A stretch of 64,000 nucleotides of DNA from Labilibacter marinus (GTDB lineage: Bacteria > Bacteroidota > Bacteroidia > Bacteroidales > Marinilabiliaceae), in NCBI RefSeq assembly GCF_001659685.2, contig NZ_LXYE02000035.1:122717-186716 (forward strand). The letters run 5' to 3'. Both the position numbers and the translations under genes were made by a program. Within the stretch, counting starts at the first letter, position 1. Each line of letters opens with the position of its first letter. Shown here in pieces: positions 28,427-38,220 of this stretch. The notes under the pieces were generated by a model, which saw nothing but the letters and a program-made list of their open reading frames with translations, made no database searches and was not told the DNA's origin.

Positions 28427-31400
28427 CTAATACTTTTTAAACTTCCTAATATGTCTCTCATCATCCAATATAAATTCGATGATATAAACTCCTGAAGTCA
28501 ATTCGGAAACATCTATATAATCAGCACCTAAGTTAAAATCATTAATCACTTGAATTACTAGACCTTTTGTATTCAGTATTTTTACAGTCTTAGCCTTTTG
28601 CACTAAATCTATCTTTACATTTAGTACATCAATCACTGGGTTAGGATAAATGATCAATGTGTTTTCGCCAAATAAATTATTTACATCTGTACTGGTATCA
28701 CTTATGTATACCTTAAACGTGAATGCTCCAACTCCACCTTTTCCATCATTAGCAGTAACTGTCACCTCAGTTTCGCCTATATTCAATGCACTTAAACTTA
28801 GCTGACCTGTAACCAGTTCATGATTTATAATGCTTTCACTAGATACTTCATAACTATACGACATCAAGTCATTATCTACATCATTAAAGTGAGCATCTAG
28901 ATTTATATTAAATGAAGGGTCGTTTAACTGTAAATACACATCATTGACATCAATAAAACAAATAGGATTACTATTGGCTAAAACTCTTAACGTAAACGAA
29001 TGCACTATCGTAGCATCAAAGGAATTTGTAGCTGTCACAGCTATCTGCATACTTCCTACAGACGAAGGATTAAAGCTTAAAATATTTTCATTAATTATAC
29101 TAGGAGTTGCAATACTTCTATCCGAACTGATAGAATACGACAGAACACTACCGCTGTTTGGTTCACTAAATACTTGATTTAAATCAATCTGACCATTAGA
29201 AGTCAAATAAACGCTTCTATCTCCTATAGGGTCAATTACACTTGGTGGTAATATCGTTGTACCTAGTAATGATACTTGAATACTTGGTTTATCTGGATCT
29301 GACGACTGAATTTGAAGTGTGCCGGAATAATCCTGATTTAAGGTAGGTGCAAATTTTACATCTACCCAAAGTATTTCACTTGGCATAACAACTTGGCTAC
29401 TAAACATGGCTGTAAAGGCCTCATTTGTGAACTCCAATGCATTCACATCTAATTTTCTTGATCCAGTATTTTTAATACCAATTTTGCTCCATCGTGCCTC
29501 GTTAATCAGTACGTTTGTAAAATCTAATTGTGATAAGTCAGCTTCAATATTCTCTATTCCAGAAACATTCAATAAAATAGGCACTTGAAGGTCACTTGAA
29601 GATATATCGTTATTATTCACTTTTATGTCAACCACATATTCACCCTCAGCCATTCTTCGGGTATCGATGGTATATTTTATACTGTCTGATTTTTGGCCAG
29701 AAATAAAAACATTTTTACTCTGCACCTGACAAGCTTTAGGGTTTAGTTCTTTTACGCCATATTTAAATGAGTTTATTAATAAATCCTCGTGCCCTTTTTT
29801 ACTCATATATTGAAAGGACTCATCCCCCATCGTTATAACCTTACCATCTCCCAGTTGACTTGTTGCTGCATAACAATTCCCATTCATATCGTTAATTAAA
29901 CGAGAAGCAGGAGTTTCAACTAATAAAGTGCTTTCGGCATGTGTTCCTATTTCGTAACCTGATATCGAATTTGTAATATTGTGCGAAACAACTATTCCAT
30001 TTCCTCCAATAGCGGGAACACTTGTAAATGAGATTCCTGTGCCTGATAAAAACTCATTATAAGCACTTAATATTCCATCTCCTTGAATTATTAACAGACC
30101 ACCATTTTTGATCCAAGATTTTAATTCATCACCTTTACTATCTAATAAATCAACTGAATCATCTATAATCAGAACATTTAAACTATTGATATTCTCATCA
30201 AAATTAGTTGAGGTAATCCTCATAAAAGAACAACCATTAGCACTTAAAACATCTTTTAAACTATTATAGTAATACACATTTTTTACCAGCCCCACTTCAA
30301 CATCAGATAAATCCTGAACCAATGAATGGTATTCAATTGGATTTTTACTTTCTCCTTTTTCATATGCAGAAAGCAATTCACCTTGATATGCCAGTATACC
30401 TGTATTTATATTATTCACCACGATAAAACTATCTATCGTTTCTCCACTCCATAAATCTATTCTAACCGTATCTGCATTTACAGAAATATCCGGAGAAGAT
30501 TCAACCTGAATTTGTCTCGTTATCTGATTATTCGAAAAACAGTTATCTGCTAACAGCGCTACTTCATAAGTTCCTGATTCTCGATATTTATGTTTTGGAT
30601 TTTGATCACTAGATTCTTCTCCATCTCCGAAGCTCCAGCTCCAAGATTTTGGAGTATTAGATGACTGGTCATTGAACTGAATATTGTAATTAACGGGTAA
30701 TAGCTCTTCCGATATAGTAAAGTCAGCTATGGTCTGCTCACCTGTGGTAAAATCCGTTTTGGTCCAACTCGCTTTAAAACCATCTTCATTAACCGAACCA
30801 TCCGATGTAAATATCAACAACATCTTACCTGAGGTAGCTTGTACTGATGTTCCTTCGGCTATAGTACCTTTTAAATGGGCTAATAAAGGATCTGAAGTTT
30901 CGCTACCATCATATACTTTTAGTCCATCACAACAAGCTTCTGTACTAAATGATTCAATATTTAAAATAATCTCATAAGCACAATCAGGAGCTATTAAAAA
31001 GGAAAAGTTTTCTTCTCTATTATACGTTCCAGTTTCGCCACCCGAATCAAGTATAAAGCCATCGCTTAAAGAAGATTCGGTATCTTCTCCCATAATAAAC
31101 TCATTCGTTACAGTTAACTGTTTTACCAATTTATTTGAACCAAACTCATTTGTCACTGTCAGCTCTACATCATAAACCCCATTAACATCATATACAACCT
31201 CTGGAGAACTATCTGTAGAGTATTCTGGTGAACCACCCTCAAAATACCAAATACGATCAGTTGGAAAGTTTTGGCTTTGATCTTCAAAAGTAACAGATTG
31301 ATTTTTACTAATCTTCTCTTTACTCATTGAAAATAATGCTTGTGGTGCATCCGTATTCTCACTTAATACAACAGCGTAATCCTCATATTGCCCATACTTA

Positions 31401-33685
31401 GAATCATCTTTTGCATTTAAACCTGAACTATACTCAACCTTATCAGAACCAACTCTCATTCTTAGTGGTAAATCGAAATAGGTTCCTTTTGGAATTTCAA
31501 CGAATCCAGAGTGAATACCAAGTCCTTCAGAATAAAACACTAGTTCATTGGCATCTGAAAAACCTCCATCATTATTAAAGTCAATCCAAGCTTTTACAGC
31601 TTCAGGATATGTTTCTCCAGTTCTTATTTCTATCGGATAGCTTTTTCCTTCAATTAAATTTGCTCTTATTGGACAAGTGTAGTCAACATATCCATCACTT
31701 ACTCCCAATGATCGATTAACAATATCTTCAAACAAGAAACTATAAATTCCACCATCTTCAGCATTCTCGCTTTCTGGCATAAAATCCGCAACTACAAGAG
31801 CTCCATCTTCTGACACCGAAAAATAGTTTTCAACTTCAATGAAATCGGAAGATTGACAAGAAGAGGTTCCTTCCACCTCTAACCTTAGTGCATAATCCCC
31901 AGAACTTTCTAGCGTAACTAAAGGATTTTCCTCATTACTGAACTCTACGCCATTTAAATACCAAGTATAAACATTGGCATTAGTGCTTATATTTTGAATC
32001 TCAACAGTTACAGGAGAACTGCAAAACTTTGTTTGACTTGAAGTAAAAGCTGCATTAACAGCATCTTGATAGGCTTGCCCAACACCCACTGCATACCAAG
32101 CATTAGTAACCTGAATAACCTCATTTGAACAAGCTCCATACAAATCTATGGCCGCTTGAATAGAATAGAATCTAGCATCCTCATAATCGCTATATTGCCC
32201 TAAGTATACGGTTAAATTCCGGTAAGATATGGCAGCTGCAGCATCCATACCAATGGCTTCTACCATAAACTTATCACCGTTATCGTTGATACCATTACCT
32301 CCCTCACAAAGTAAATAAAACCAATAATTTTGAACCATCGAATTGGTATGAACTCCTCCATGATCATGGCTTTCTGTAACCCAATATGTTCCTTTATAAG
32401 TGGTTGGTTGAAATGCGCTTTTAGGGTCAGCTATATTTCTCATAAAAGAAACACCATCTAAAAAAACCTGCTCTCCTATGATATAATTTGCTGAACTTGG
32501 TTTTGCATAAAAATCAACAGCTATCCCAAAAATATCAGAAAAGGATTCGTTTAAAGCTCCTGACTCATTTAAGTATTCCAAATTAGCTGTATGATCGGTT
32601 AAACCATGAGCTATTTCGTGAGCCACAATATCTAAGGAAGCTAATGCCGTTTTATTGACTCCATCACCGTCTCCATAAGTCATTCTGTCTCCATCCCAAA
32701 AAGCATTACCATAATTCTCTCCAAAATGAACGTATGACTTTAACACCTTACCTTGATCATCAATTGAGTTTCTACCAAAGTTATGCCAGAAATAGTCGTA
32801 TGTTTTTTCAGCTCCATAATGTGCATCATAGGCTACTTGATCATATACGTTATCCCAATAATTATCATCATCAACAAAGGGTACCGCTTCATGATAAAAT
32901 TGACCATTATTCAAATTATACGTCTCAACGCCATTTCCTCTATTACTTTCTTTTAGCTGATAAGCACCATCGGTTTCTGTAGTTGTAATATTTACATTCC
33001 CATTATAAAAAGTAACAGCATTTCCTTCTACATCACCTAAATGAATCCTAGAAATTCGTTTGAGCACACCCCCAGTTTGAGCATTTACATAAACATACTC
33101 TCTTTTTAAAGGTATTAATGAATAAACATCGATTTTATAACACAATTGAAGAACCTGATTGTTGGGAACATAAACTAATTCAGCTTTAGGATATAACTCT
33201 GTATCATTATCCCATACAAACCTTTTAGAATCGAATGATGAAATGGCTATCTCTATTGCTCTACTATCAGATATACTTACTGCTTGATAAACAGTTTGCG
33301 TTTTTGTGATCTTTCCACTGGCACTACTGGGGCTCCCATTATTATAATGTACTGCAAAACCCATTCCTTCCACAGGAATATCTTTATACTGTAATTGATA
33401 TTTTATATGAAACTCACCTCGACTGTCAACTTCATTCTTTAGGTGATTGAGGTCATAATTGTTAGGAAGAGCTAGATTAGCTTTTAATTCTTTCTCGCTT
33501 AATCTATTACCTGATTTTAATTTTAGTGCAGATAACTCAAAAAACTCAATATTTCCAGAAACGCTATCAACCCTCACTTTTTGAGTTCCAGAAAGGATGG
33601 CATCACTCTTTTCTCCCAAATAAGATTGAGCATTTACCGTACAGGTAAGTAATCCAAAAAATAATATTAGAGCAATTCCTTTCAA
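28427..33685 (-). CDS. Giant secreted M4 (thermolysin-type) metalloprotease with T9SS domain
   Basis: About 1752 residues from the TTG at 33685 (1772 from the TTG at 33745). Order: signal peptide, FTP/PepSY propeptide, M4 catalytic domain with HEIAH (356-360) and the downstream zinc ligand Glu in ALNESFSD, a GEVED domain, a PKD repeat, a CUB-like domain, a second PKD, a GATase1/ThuA-like segment (NSLNVLIIDDSVDLL ... GGLLIIQGDG), a choice-of-anchor-D domain, two cadherin-like repeats and a T9SS type A sorting domain (LIIYPNPVIDVLNV). Exported by T9SS for protein degradation. No ATG exists in the signal region. A -7-like TAAATTTG lies just upstream of the second TTG, favouring the shorter form. 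Confidence 0.9.
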   Translation of the reverse strand: MKGIALILFFGLLTCTVNAQSYLGEKSDAILSGTQKVRVDSVSGNIEFFELSALKLKSGNRLSEKELKANLALPNNYDLNHLKNEVDSRGEFHIKYQLQYKDIPVEGMGFAVHYNNGSPSSASGKITKTQTVYQAVSISDSRAIEIAISSFDSKRFVWDNDTELYPKAELVYVPNNQVLQLCYKIDVYSLIPLKREYVYVNAQTGGVLKRISRIHLGDVEGNAVTFYNGNVNITTTETDGAYQLKESNRGNGVETYNLNNGQFYHEAVPFVDDDNYWDNVYDQVAYDAHYGAEKTYDYFWHNFGRNSIDDQGKVLKSYVHFGENYGNAFWDGDRMTYGDGDGVNKTALASLDIVAHEIAHGLTDHTANLEYLNESGALNESFSDIFGIAVDFYAKPSSANYIIGEQVFLDGVSFMRNIADPKSAFQPTTYKGTYWVTESHDHGGVHTNSMVQNYWFYLLCEGGNGINDNGDKFMVEAIGMDAAAAISYRNLTVYLGQYSDYEDARFYSIQAAIDLYGACSNEVIQVTNAWYAVGVGQAYQDAVNAAFTSSQTKFCSSPVTVEIQNISTNANVYTWYLNGVEFSNEENPLVTLESSGDYALRLEVEGTSSCQSSDFIEVENYFSVSEDGALVVADFMPESENAEDGGIYSFLFEDIVNRSLGVSDGYVDYTCPIRANLIEGKSYPIEIRTGETYPEAVKAWIDFNNDGGFSDANELVFYSEGLGIHSGFVEIPKGTYFDLPLRMRVGSDKVEYSSGLNAKDDSKYGQYEDYAVVLSENTDAPQALFSMSKEKISKNQSVTFEDQSQNFPTDRIWYFEGGSPEYSTDSSPEVVYDVNGVYDVELTVTNEFGSNKLVKQLTVTNEFIMGEDTESSLSDGFILDSGGETGTYNREENFSFLIAPDCAYEIILNIESFSTEACCDGLKVYDGSETSDPLLAHLKGTIAEGTSVQATSGKMLLIFTSDGSVNEDGFKASWTKTDFTTGEQTIADFTISEELLPVNYNIQFNDQSSNTPKSWSWSFGDGEESSDQNPKHKYRESGTYEVALLADNCFSNNQITRQIQVESSPDISVNADTVRIDLWSGETIDSFIVVNNINTGILAYQGELLSAYEKGESKNPIEYHSLVQDLSDVEVGLVKNVYYYNSLKDVLSANGCSFMRITSTNFDENINSLNVLIIDDSVDLLDSKGDELKSWIKNGGLLIIQGDGILSAYNEFLSGTGISFTSVPAIGGNGIVVSHNITNSISGYEIGTHAESTLLVETPASRLINDMNGNCYAATSQLGDGKVITMGDESFQYMSKKGHEDLLINSFKYGVKELNPKACQVQSKNVFISGQKSDSIKYTIDTRRMAEGEYVVDIKVNNNDISSSDLQVPILLNVSGIENIEADLSQLDFTNVLINEARWSKIGIKNTGSRKLDVNALEFTNEAFTAMFSSQVVMPSEILWVDVKFAPTLNQDYSGTLQIQSSDPDKPSIQVSLLGTTILPPSVIDPIGDRSVYLTSNGQIDLNQVFSEPNSGSVLSYSISSDRSIATPSIINENILSFNPSSVGSMQIAVTATNSFDATIVHSFTLRVLANSNPICFIDVNDVYLQLNDPSFNINLDAHFNDVDNDLMSYSYEVSSESIINHELVTGQLSLSALNIGETEVTVTANDGKGGVGAFTFKVYISDTSTDVNNLFGENTLIIYPNPVIDVLNVKIDLVQKAKTVKILNTKGLVIQVINDFNLGADYIDVSELTSGVYIIEFILDDERHIRKFKKY

Positions 33686-33895
33686 TGTGTTGATGCCTGT
33701 TAAATTTTTATCATCCAAAATAGGACAACAAACAAATTTACGCAAAAAACGGATGGAACTTTACAAAACTTTGACAAATGAATCAAATAACTAGTTCTAG
33801 CTTATATTTTTAACACTAAAGAAATGGAATTGTTGAAGCTCACAGTTATAATGCAGTTATAGCATTTATTGTTAATGATTAACCTTTCAAAAAAA

Positions 33896-35023
33896 TTACA
33901 CTTCAGAAACCATTGAACTAGTATCATCGAGCTCTTCATTAGGAGCCTTATTTAAAACAAATCGTTTATAATAGGAGAACATAAGAGTAGTCAACGGTAA
34001 TGCAACTAGCATTCCTAACAGACCTAATAGACTTCCCCAAATAGATAGTGATAAAAGAATGATGGCAGGATGAAGACCATAGACACGACCCATGATTTTA
34101 GGTACTAAAATAGTTTCTTGAATCAACTGAACCACACCCATTACTATAGCCGCTAGTAAAACCACTTGCCAAAAGCTTTGATTTGTTTCCATTGCTCGTA
34201 ATAACGACAGCAAAAAAACAGGGATAAAACCAACCACTTGAAGGTAAGGCACAATATTCAAAGCTCCTATGAATAGGCCAATGATAATAGCCATTGGTAA
34301 ACCAATAATCTTAAAACCTATGGACAATAAAACACCTACTATCAATGCAATTAAGCCTTGAGCTCTAAAGTAAATCTGCATCCCTTCTGTCAAGTCGTTA
34401 AATAATTCTGACACTGGCCCTCTAAATTTTGGAGGAATTAATCCTTGCCAGCCTTCAGATATTTGCCTAAAGTCAATTAAAAGAAATACCAGATATACCA
34501 AAATAATCAACAGACTTACTAATCCAAAAACAAAATTCATTGAACCTGAAAATACTTTCCAAGCTTGACCAAAAAGATTTTTCACAGAAGTTGCTACACT
34601 CTTCGCATCCAAGACTTGAGTAAAATCTGTATTATTAATATATTCTCGTACATAAACAATCACCTCTTTAGGTAAAATATCAGTTACCGAACCATGTTCA
34701 ATATATTTTCTAATCAACTGAACCATTTTAGCCATCTCTGCAAAAAAGAGAGGTACAAGCCATGTGAATAAAAAATAAAGACCACCTAGAACAATGACTA
34801 AACTAGTAGCAACTGCCAATCCCCTATACTTAAACCTGCACTTATATTGAAAGAAGCCTACCAACGGATTAATAAGATAAGCCATTAAAACAGCTATAAA
34901 AAAGGGCACTAACGCACCACTTAAGCGTTTTAATAGAAAGTAAAATGCAAGTAAAAATGCTATAGAAAGAACCATTCGAACTACTCGATCGAATGTATAT
35001 GGTTTGGATTCAGGTGAAATCAT
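33896..35023 (-). CDS. AI-2E family transporter
   Basis: A 375-residue polytopic membrane protein of the AI-2E/PerM family (TqsA-like). Eight hydrophobic helices are visible, with the family segments ALVPFFIAVLMAYLINPLVGFF near the N-terminus, a soluble helical loop (about 85-160), FRAQGLIALIVGVLLSIGFKIIGLP, GALNIVPYLQVVGFIPVFLLSL and VPKIMGRVYGLHPAIILLSLSIWGSLLGLLGMLVALPL. Members are variously described as autoinducer-2 exporters or Na+/H+ antiporters, so the substrate is open. It lies upstream of the protease gene on the same strand, 150 bp away. Confidence 0.92.
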   Translation of the reverse strand: MISPESKPYTFDRVVRMVLSIAFLLAFYFLLKRLSGALVPFFIAVLMAYLINPLVGFFQYKCRFKYRGLAVATSLVIVLGGLYFLFTWLVPLFFAEMAKMVQLIRKYIEHGSVTDILPKEVIVYVREYINNTDFTQVLDAKSVATSVKNLFGQAWKVFSGSMNFVFGLVSLLIILVYLVFLLIDFRQISEGWQGLIPPKFRGPVSELFNDLTEGMQIYFRAQGLIALIVGVLLSIGFKIIGLPMAIIIGLFIGALNIVPYLQVVGFIPVFLLSLLRAMETNQSFWQVVLLAAIVMGVVQLIQETILVPKIMGRVYGLHPAIILLSLSIWGSLLGLLGMLVALPLTTLMFSYYKRFVLNKAPNEELDDTSSMVSEV

Positions 35024-35273
35024 ATTTTCAATTTTGCAGCAATATATTAAAAAATTAGCATACTGTTATTTTTGCAAAAATAAATAGGTCCAATCTTCGT
35101 TTCTCTGTAGAAGCAATTAATTAAGCATTGTGAATATTTGTTAATTAATGTAATTAATTATAAACAATTTAATAGGAATTAAAAAGATTATTACTTAATT
35201 TACAGTTCATTTTTTAATAAAAAAAGAAACAACAACATACTCTAAATATCAACAGATTAGCATTATTAATTCT

Positions 35274-36701
35274 ATGGGGAAATTGGAAAAATATCTATTA
35301 CTACTGCTTATACCTCTGAGCTTTTTCTCTTGCGAAAGGGAATTTGTTTTTTTGAGCGGTTCAGATGGACTAAATTTTTCCGTAGATACCTTAATGTTTG
35401 ATACCATTTTCACCTCTGTTGGTTCTGCTACTAAAAACTTTAGAATTTATAATCCTTACGATGAAGATATCATTATCAACTCAGTAGAATTATCTGGAGG
35501 AGAAACAAGTAGCTTTAGGTTAAATATAAATGGCCAAGCAGAAGAAAGAGTTGAAAACTTAAAAATTAATGCAAAGGATAGTTTATATATTTTTGTAGAT
35601 ATAACAATAGAACCTGACGATACAACAAACCCTTTTGTTGTAAACGATTCGGTCATTTTTCATTCAGGCGAAAGATTTCAGAAAGTAAACTTAGTAGCTT
35701 ATGGGCAAAATGTCGTTCTTTTAAAAAAGACTAATATTAAAACAAGCACCTTTACTGCGGAAAAACCATACTTAATATACGACTTTTTAGTTGTAGACAG
35801 TGCAGAAACCTTGACAATCGATCCAGGAGCACGTCTTCATTTTCATAACGAAGCAAGCCTAATTGTTTTTGGCAGTATGCAGGTTAAAGGAACCACCGAA
35901 GAACCCGTTTCATTTTTAGGGGATAGACTAGAAGATTGGTATCAAGATAAACCTGGACAATGGGGTTATATTCATTTTATGCCAGGTAGCTCGAACAATG
36001 TTATTGACAATGCCATTATTAAAAATGGACTTATGGGTATTTTTGTGGACTCGGTAGGTATAGGTTCGAATCCACCTCTTACCATTAGTAATACAACTAT
36101 TAATCATGTTTCGCAATTTGGCATATTAACTCAAAATTCAGAAGTTGACGTATATAACAGCATAATTGGAGATTGTGGCTATCACTCAGTAGCCCTAACT
36201 TTAGGTGGAACATACAACTTTTATCACACCACCATTGCCAACTATTTCCCTAGCTATGTTAAGTCACGAAATACACCTGCTTTATTTTTGAATAATTATT
36301 ATAAAGATGATGAGGGTGAAGAAACCATTAATCCATTGATTGAAGCCAATTTTTATAATTCTATAGTGCATGGCGATAGATACATGGAATTAGGTTTTGA
36401 TTTTAAGGAATCTGAAAAATATGCCAATAAAGGATATAGCTATCAGTTTGTAAACTGCCTTTTAAAGTCGGGTGATATGGATCTTTCTGATGAAGATAAA
36501 TTTGTTAGTGTATGGGCTAATGAAGATCCAAATTTTATCGATCCACTAAAATTCAATTATCAACTTGATACCTTATCATTCTGCAAAGACATTGGTGATT
36601 TGGAAATTGGAAGTTTATTCCCCAAAGATATACTTAACCAAAGCCGAATAGATGATAAAGGACCTGACTTGGGTGCATACGAAAGGATTGAAAAAGAATA
36701 A
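35274..36701 (+). CDS. Lipoprotein with beta-helix-like domain
   Basis: A 475-residue protein. The N-terminus MGKLEKYLLLLLIPLSFFSC gives a lipobox with acylated C20, so it is a membrane lipoprotein, probably at the outer membrane. Residues about 25-150 form a beta-sandwich-like domain (NFRIYNPYDEDIIINSVELSGG, resembling 'abnormal spindle' or choice-of-anchor repeats). Residues about 190-420 are a right-handed beta-helix style region (VIDNAIIKNGLMGIFVDSVG, LTISNTTINHVSQFGILT). Widespread in Bacteroidota, function unknown. Its last codons overlap the start of the next gene, so the two are translationally coupled. Confidence 0.85.
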   Translation: MGKLEKYLLLLLIPLSFFSCEREFVFLSGSDGLNFSVDTLMFDTIFTSVGSATKNFRIYNPYDEDIIINSVELSGGETSSFRLNINGQAEERVENLKINAKDSLYIFVDITIEPDDTTNPFVVNDSVIFHSGERFQKVNLVAYGQNVVLLKKTNIKTSTFTAEKPYLIYDFLVVDSAETLTIDPGARLHFHNEASLIVFGSMQVKGTTEEPVSFLGDRLEDWYQDKPGQWGYIHFMPGSSNNVIDNAIIKNGLMGIFVDSVGIGSNPPLTISNTTINHVSQFGILTQNSEVDVYNSIIGDCGYHSVALTLGGTYNFYHTTIANYFPSYVKSRNTPALFLNNYYKDDEGEETINPLIEANFYNSIVHGDRYMELGFDFKESEKYANKGYSYQFVNCLLKSGDMDLSDEDKFVSVWANEDPNFIDPLKFNYQLDTLSFCKDIGDLEIGSLFPKDILNQSRIDDKGPDLGAYERIEKE

Positions 36702-37692
36702 CCTTTACTTTATTTTAATCATCCTTCTCCTTCCCACTTACCTCACTTCTCAAAATCAACATGAAATTGGTGTCATGTTTTACAATGTCGAAAATCTTTT
36801 CGATATTAAAAACGATAGCATTAAATTGGATGATGAATATACACCCGATGGTGATAGAAACTGGAACTATTTTAGGTACGCTCAAAAATTAAAAAATATT
36901 TCCCGCGTTATATACGAATCTGGAAAATGGAACCCTCCAGCATTAATTGGACTTTGCGAAATTGAAAATAAGGAAGTGCTCCAAGATTTAATCTGGCAGA
37001 CAGGATTGAAAAACCTAGGCTACGACATCATTCACTACCAATCTCCTGACCAAAGAGGTATAGACGTTGCTCTTCTTTATAAAGAAGATGAATTCACTGT
37101 TCTTGAGTCTATTCCAATAAAGGTAGGGTTTGGCAAAAACACAAGACCCACTAGAGATATCTTATATGTGTTTGGATACCTTAAAGACACTATCCCTGTA
37201 AATATATTTGTAGCACATTTCCCTTCCAGATATGGAGGCGTTCAAGACACCAAACCATTAAGATTTAAAGCCGCACAAATTCTTAGTGATACCGTCAAAC
37301 ATATAATGGTTCAAAATCCTGATGCAAACATTCTTGCCATGGGCGATTTTAACGATGAACCTGATGATGAAAGTATGCATTATCTTGCTGCGAATTCTAA
37401 ACTTATAAACATGGCCTCAAAACTTCAAACCATAAATAACTCTGCAGGTACCTTAAAGCATCAATTCGAGTGGAATACTTTTGATCACTTTTTAGTCTCG
37501 AAAAATCTATTAGATAAAAAACAATCTATTTATATTAATGATGCTATGAAAGTAATGGATTTTAACTTTCTATTGGAGGATGATAAAATATATACAGGGT
37601 TAAAGCCGTACAGAACATATATTGGCTACAAATATAATAATGGATTTAGCGATCACTTCCCCATTTGGTTAACCCTAAAGGTTCAACCATAA
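36652..37692 (+). CDS. Secreted endonuclease/exonuclease/phosphatase family protein
   Basis: An EEP-superfamily hydrolase of DNase I/sphingomyelinase fold, 346 residues from the ATG at 36652. Motifs: VMFYNVENLFDI (metal-binding Asn), LIGLCEIEN (catalytic Glu), VALLYK, VAHFPSRYGG, ILAMGDFNDEP (D and N of the active site) and GFSDHFPIWLTL (SDH). A hydrophobic signal peptide follows the first ~13 residues, so an in-frame TTG at 36688 (giving MKKNNLYFILIILLL) may be the true start. It overlaps the upstream lipoprotein gene by 14 or 50 bp. The substrate could be DNA or a phosphodiester; location periplasm. Confidence 0.9.
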   Translation: MIKDLTWVHTKGLKKNNLYFILIILLLPTYLTSQNQHEIGVMFYNVENLFDIKNDSIKLDDEYTPDGDRNWNYFRYAQKLKNISRVIYESGKWNPPALIGLCEIENKEVLQDLIWQTGLKNLGYDIIHYQSPDQRGIDVALLYKEDEFTVLESIPIKVGFGKNTRPTRDILYVFGYLKDTIPVNIFVAHFPSRYGGVQDTKPLRFKAAQILSDTVKHIMVQNPDANILAMGDFNDEPDDESMHYLAANSKLINMASKLQTINNSAGTLKHQFEWNTFDHFLVSKNLLDKKQSIYINDAMKVMDFNFLLEDDKIYTGLKPYRTYIGYKYNNGFSDHFPIWLTLKVQP

Positions 37693-38220
37693 TTATTGTT
37701 CTACCTTATGAAATTGCTTAACCCATTCGTATAGCGCAACACTACAAGCATGCGATACATTCATTGATTTTATAGCTCCAATCATAGGAATATGATAACA
37801 CTGCTGACAATGAGATAATACCTCTTCTGAGAGTCCCTTTATTTCATTCCCCATAACCAAAGCTAGTTTTTTGGGTAGTTGACTATTTGCAATATTTAAA
37901 GAATCCTCGGTTGTTTCAATAGCTGCAATAGTATAGTCCTGAGGAACCTGATTCATCCAATCCTCCTTCGTGCAAAATATCCAATCTACTTGTCCTGCTG
38001 CAGCTCCAGCAACACGTTTTATCTTGCTATGTCTAACACTTTGCTCCTCTCCAATAAAAATAACTTTAATCGCGCCAAAATTACTCGCCAGCCTAATTAA
38101 ATGCCCCATGTTTTCAGGAGATTTAAAACCATCAGCAACTACAATAGGACCATCAACTTCTATCTTATATTTTATAGATGAAAACAAAGGTGCACTTTGT
38201 GTTATGGTTTTATTCGTCAT
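37693..38220 (-). CDS. SpoU/TrmH-family RNA methyltransferase
   Basis: A 175-residue SPOUT methyltransferase that uses SAM to 2'-O-methylate tRNA or rRNA. The knot motifs are present: motif 1 VVADGFKSPENMGHLIRLASNFGA, motif 2 LALVMGNEIKGLS and motif 3 IPMIGAIKSMNVSHACSVALYEW. The short length and lack of an RNA-binding N-terminal domain resemble TrmL-type or small TrmH enzymes; target position is unsure. Its stop codon (37693-37695) directly abuts the stop of the convergent EEP gene. Its start overlaps cca by 11 bp, so it is coupled to that gene. Confidence 0.92.
   Translation of the reverse strand: MTNKTITQSAPLFSSIKYKIEVDGPIVVADGFKSPENMGHLIRLASNFGAIKVIFIGEEQSVRHSKIKRVAGAAAGQVDWIFCTKEDWMNQVPQDYTIAAIETTEDSLNIANSQLPKKLALVMGNEIKGLSEEVLSHCQQCYHIPMIGAIKSMNVSHACSVALYEWVKQFHKVEQ

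Noticed and set aside
36061..36080. GGTTCGAATCC-like T-loop word suggesting a tRNA
   Set aside because: It lies inside the lipoprotein coding sequence in frame and has no acceptor or anticodon arms around it.
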